Source: QNFN01 sp964195335
GTDB taxonomy: Bacteria; Pseudomonadota; Gammaproteobacteria; QNFN01
Direction: 5' to 3'
Assembly: GCA_964195335.1 (NCBI GenBank)
Contig: CAXMPC010000158.1
Span: forward strand, 1 to 7,120
DNA: 7,120 bases
Shown: positions 5,652 through 7,120 of the stretch, piece after piece
Layout: every line of letters starts with the position of its first letter
Position numbering within the stretch: position 1 is the stretch's first letter
Program-made: the position numbers and the translations under genes
Notes under the pieces: generated by a model
Seen by the model: only the letters and a program-made list of their open reading frames with translations
What the model was told of the DNA's origin: nothing
Database searches by the model: none

Positions 5652-6097
5652 ACCCACAGCCCCCGGTTCCGCCAGGCAACCCGGACAAACGGCTGCTGAC
5701 GCAACAGGTCCAGACCCTCCTTTTGCCCCTGAGGCGTCGACACCACCTGCCAGCCAGGCACGGCCGAGTCACGTAGCGACCAGTCCTGCCGACCTGCGAC
5801 AAAACGCTCCAGCAGTGCCTCGTCTTGGGCCATGACCGCGAACTCGATGCGGCCATCGGCCGTCACGTTTTCACGCGCCTGCAGCATGATGTACTGGGCC
5901 TGGACATAGGCGCGGTAGACGTCGGCGGCAAGTGATGACAGGGCATCGACACGGCCGCTGCTGCCGAGCGCCATACCAACAGCGAACAGCGTGACCAGCA
6001 GGACGACCAGGTGGAACGGAAGTGGCCTGGCGGCATCTCTGGGTCCGGCGGGACGAATCTCGCCTGCGGGGTCGGACGCGGGTGTGGGGCGGCTCAT
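5642..6097 (-). CDS. Small single-pass membrane protein of unknown function, first gene of the operon
   Basis: I do not recognise this 151-residue protein. A proline/alanine-rich cytoplasmic N-terminus (1-27) is followed by one transmembrane helix (about 28-44, FHLVVLLVTLFAVGMAL). A periplasmic domain of about 105 residues follows, with predicted helices (VDALSSLAADVYRAYVQAQ, RIEFAVMAQDEALLERFVAG) and a C-terminus ending GLWVCH. That single Cys-His pair at the very end is the only evident metal- or thiol-reactive feature. The frame is open further up to an ATG at 6233-6235, but residues there look non-coding. The ATG at 6095-6097, with GAGTG about 9 nt upstream, gives a normal membrane-protein start; ATG 6104-6106 is an alternative. 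It overlaps the following SCO gene by 10 nt. It probably serves the same copper/oxidase-assembly process, which is inferred from position only. Confidence 0.78.
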   Translation of the reverse strand: MSRPTPASDPAGEIRPAGPRDAARPLPFHLVVLLVTLFAVGMALGSSGRVDALSSLAADVYRAYVQAQYIMLQARENVTADGRIEFAVMAQDEALLERFVAGRQDWSLRDSAVPGWQVVSTPQGQKEGLDLLRQQPFVRVAWRNRGLWVCH

Positions 6098-6139
6098 GGC
6101 ATGCATCACTCGTGGCGAATTGTCGCACACAGTGCCTCG

Positions 6140-6157
6140 GGTGACCCCGGTGTCACC
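6140..6157. promoter_or_regulatory. Inverted repeat upstream of the SCO operon (possible operator)
   Basis: GGTGAC (6140-6145) and GTCACC (6152-6157) are perfect 6-bp inverted repeats with a 6-bp spacer. They lie 43 bp upstream of the first operon gene, and their left arm is close to the -35 position of a possible minus-strand promoter (-10 GACAAT, complement of 6119-6124). The arrangement would suit a dimeric regulator. I do not match it to a known copper-regulator site such as the CueR dyad. Confidence 0.35.
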
Positions 6158-6235
6158 TGCCTGCAGACCAGGAACAACCCTCAAGCCAACCGATGGCCTC
6201 GCGGCTTCACAAACTGCCTCCTGACATGAGGCCAT

Positions 6236-6264
6236 TTCCCATGCACCGGGACACAGCTGATAAT
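6236..6264 (+). promoter_or_regulatory. Candidate promoter of the DUF2058 gene
   Basis: TTCCCA (6236-6241, 4 of 6 matches to the -35 consensus) and GATAAT (6259-6264, 5 of 6 to the -10) are separated by 17 bp. Transcription would begin near 6271, leaving a leader of about 60 nt. An inverted repeat ATGGCCTC / GAGGCCAT (6193-6200 and 6228-6235) ends at the -35. Confidence 0.5.
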
Positions 6265-6331
6265 CGGGTCATGCGAGCGGGCCACCACCGCCCACACCCG
6301 TTACACGTTCAACGACTCGAAGGACCGGCCC

Positions 6332-6865
6332 ATGGGGACGTCACTGCAGGACCAGATGCTCAAAGCCGGCCTGGTCGACAAGAAAAAGGCCAGCCAGGCC
6401 CGCAAGCAGAAGCAGAAACAGCAGCGGCAGAAGAACCTGCCGTCCGAGGCGAAGCAGGCGAAAGCGGATGCGCATGCCGCCGCGGCACGTCAGGCGCAGA
6501 AAGATCGCGAACTCAACCTGCAGCGCAAAACCGAGGCCGACCGGAAGGCACTCCAGGCCCAGATCAGGCAGCTGGTCGAGACCAACCGCATCCCGACCGA
6601 TGACGGTGATATCGGCTACAACTTCACCCACGACGGCAAGGTCCGGACCCTCCTCGTGACCCCGCTCCTGAGGGAACGGCTCACCAAGGGGCAGGTCGCC
6701 GTTGTCGTTTTCGATGACCACTACGCGCTGGTACCGCACCCCGTTGCGGAGAAAATCCGCCAGCGGGATGAACAGAGCGTGATCACGCCCCCCGGGGAAT
6801 CAGGGGTCGTGGCCGACGACGACCCGTACGCCGACTACCAGGTACCGGACGACCTCGTCTGGTAG
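6332..6865 (+). CDS. yaiL: DUF2058 (YaiL-like) family protein
   Basis: A 177-residue soluble cytoplasmic protein of the DUF2058 family, found mostly in gammaproteobacteria and sometimes annotated as a nucleoprotein/polynucleotide-associated protein; its role is not established. The N-terminus MGTSLQDQMLKAGLVDKKKA is characteristic. It is followed by a long, highly charged, Lys/Arg/Gln-rich helical stretch (about 17-85, likely coiled coil and nucleic-acid binding) and then a conserved C-terminal domain. The latter has IPTDDGDIGYNFTHDGKVRT, RERLTKGQVAVVVFDDHYALVP and an acidic tail ending DDDPYADYQVPDDLVW. Length is usual for the family. The ATG at 6332 has GAAGGA about 7 nt upstream. It is divergent from the SCO operon and convergent with the next gene; no functional link with copper is evident. 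The symbol is by family resemblance. Confidence 0.9.
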   Translation: MGTSLQDQMLKAGLVDKKKASQARKQKQKQQRQKNLPSEAKQAKADAHAAAARQAQKDRELNLQRKTEADRKALQAQIRQLVETNRIPTDDGDIGYNFTHDGKVRTLLVTPLLRERLTKGQVAVVVFDDHYALVPHPVAEKIRQRDEQSVITPPGESGVVADDDPYADYQVPDDLVW

Positions 6866-6877
6866 ACCTCCCGCAGG

Positions 6878-7120
6878 CTAGTCAGTGTCGAGGATCTCGC
6901 CGGCCAGGTTGTCGACGATAACCGGGCTGTGGAAGTAGGTGACAGTCGGTCGGGCTCCATACCTGCCCTCGATCATCTGCTCCCACGCCTCGTTGTAGAG
7001 CCGTTCTGCGGCCTCGCGCGACCGCCACAAGTAAACCCCACCGGCCGTTCGGCCGTCCTGCGACAGCAGGTAGTACTTGCGCACCAGCCCGTCGAGGCCG
7101 AGGTAGTTGGGCGCGCTGCC
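6878..7120 (-). CDS. YdhR-like monooxygenase-fold protein (5' part outside window)
   Basis: The frame is open from the right edge to TAG at 6878-6880, giving the C-terminal 80 residues of a protein whose start lies beyond 7120. A GTG at 7082-7084 is in frame, but the coding sequence clearly continues upstream (APNYLGLDGLVRKYYLL), so it is not the start. Segments LVRKYYLLSQDGRTAGGVYL, WRSREAAERLYNEAWEQMI and TYFHSPVIVDN are typical of small ferredoxin-like-fold proteins related to YdhR and antibiotic-biosynthesis monooxygenases, about 100 residues long in full. The substrate is unknown. It converges with the DUF2058 gene, leaving only 12 nt between the stop codons, with no visible terminator. 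Confidence 0.85.
   Translation of the reverse strand, partial: GSAPNYLGLDGLVRKYYLLSQDGRTAGGVYLWRSREAAERLYNEAWEQMIEGRYGARPTVTYFHSPVIVDNLAGEILDTD

Noticed and set aside
6193..6235. Inverted repeat ATGGCCTC / GAGGCCAT with a 27-nt loop, considered as a terminator or riboswitch.
   Set aside because: The loop is long and unstructured, there is no T-tract on either strand, and no gene ends there. It is noted only beside the promoter.

Overview
The window is GC-rich, tightly packed bacterial DNA, most likely from a gammaproteobacterium. That placement is an inference from the DUF2058/YaiL-type gene, the combination of SCO, PCuAC and cytochrome c553 proteins, and codon use. It holds about ten genes in four blocks and shows no insertion sequence, CRISPR array or complete RNA gene.

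Left block (1 to about 1940), visibly less GC-rich than the rest: a doubtful 59-codon ORF (93..272), then a divergent pair. An OsmC-like protein (345..914, minus) faces an HxlR-family regulator with a C-terminal SCP2-like domain (1094..1819, plus). A perfect 8-bp inverted repeat (1018..1040) between them is a good operator candidate. Together they look like a small stress-response unit in which a cysteine-bearing regulator controls a thiol peroxidase-like enzyme. The 178-bp gap after the regulator contains a sequence matching a tRNA T-arm (1918..1934). It could be the scar of an integration site, and the base composition changes close to it.

Central block (1998..6097, all minus, transcribed right to left): a run of seven genes. 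They are a small membrane protein of unknown function, a membrane-anchored SCO protein, a second SCO gene broken by an in-frame TAA, a PCuAC copper chaperone, a small c-type cytochrome, an unknown lipoprotein and a third, membrane-anchored SCO protein. Several junctions overlap by 4 nt (ATGA or GTGA), so this is almost certainly one translationally coupled operon. SCO and PCuAC proteins deliver copper to, and reduce, the CuA centre of cytochrome c oxidase. The operon therefore looks like a periplasmic copper-delivery and thiol/haem redox module. No oxidase structural gene is in the window.

Right block: a divergently transcribed DUF2058 (YaiL-like) gene (6332..6865, plus) and, convergent with it, the 3' part of a YdhR-like monooxygenase-fold gene that runs off the right edge (6878..7120, minus).

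The points most worth a second look are the middle SCO gene (a nonsense codon exactly at the Tyr of the copper-site motif, plus loss of the copper-ligand His), the two unknown operon members (especially the lipoprotein coupled on both sides), the HxlR operator, and the tRNA-like T-arm.
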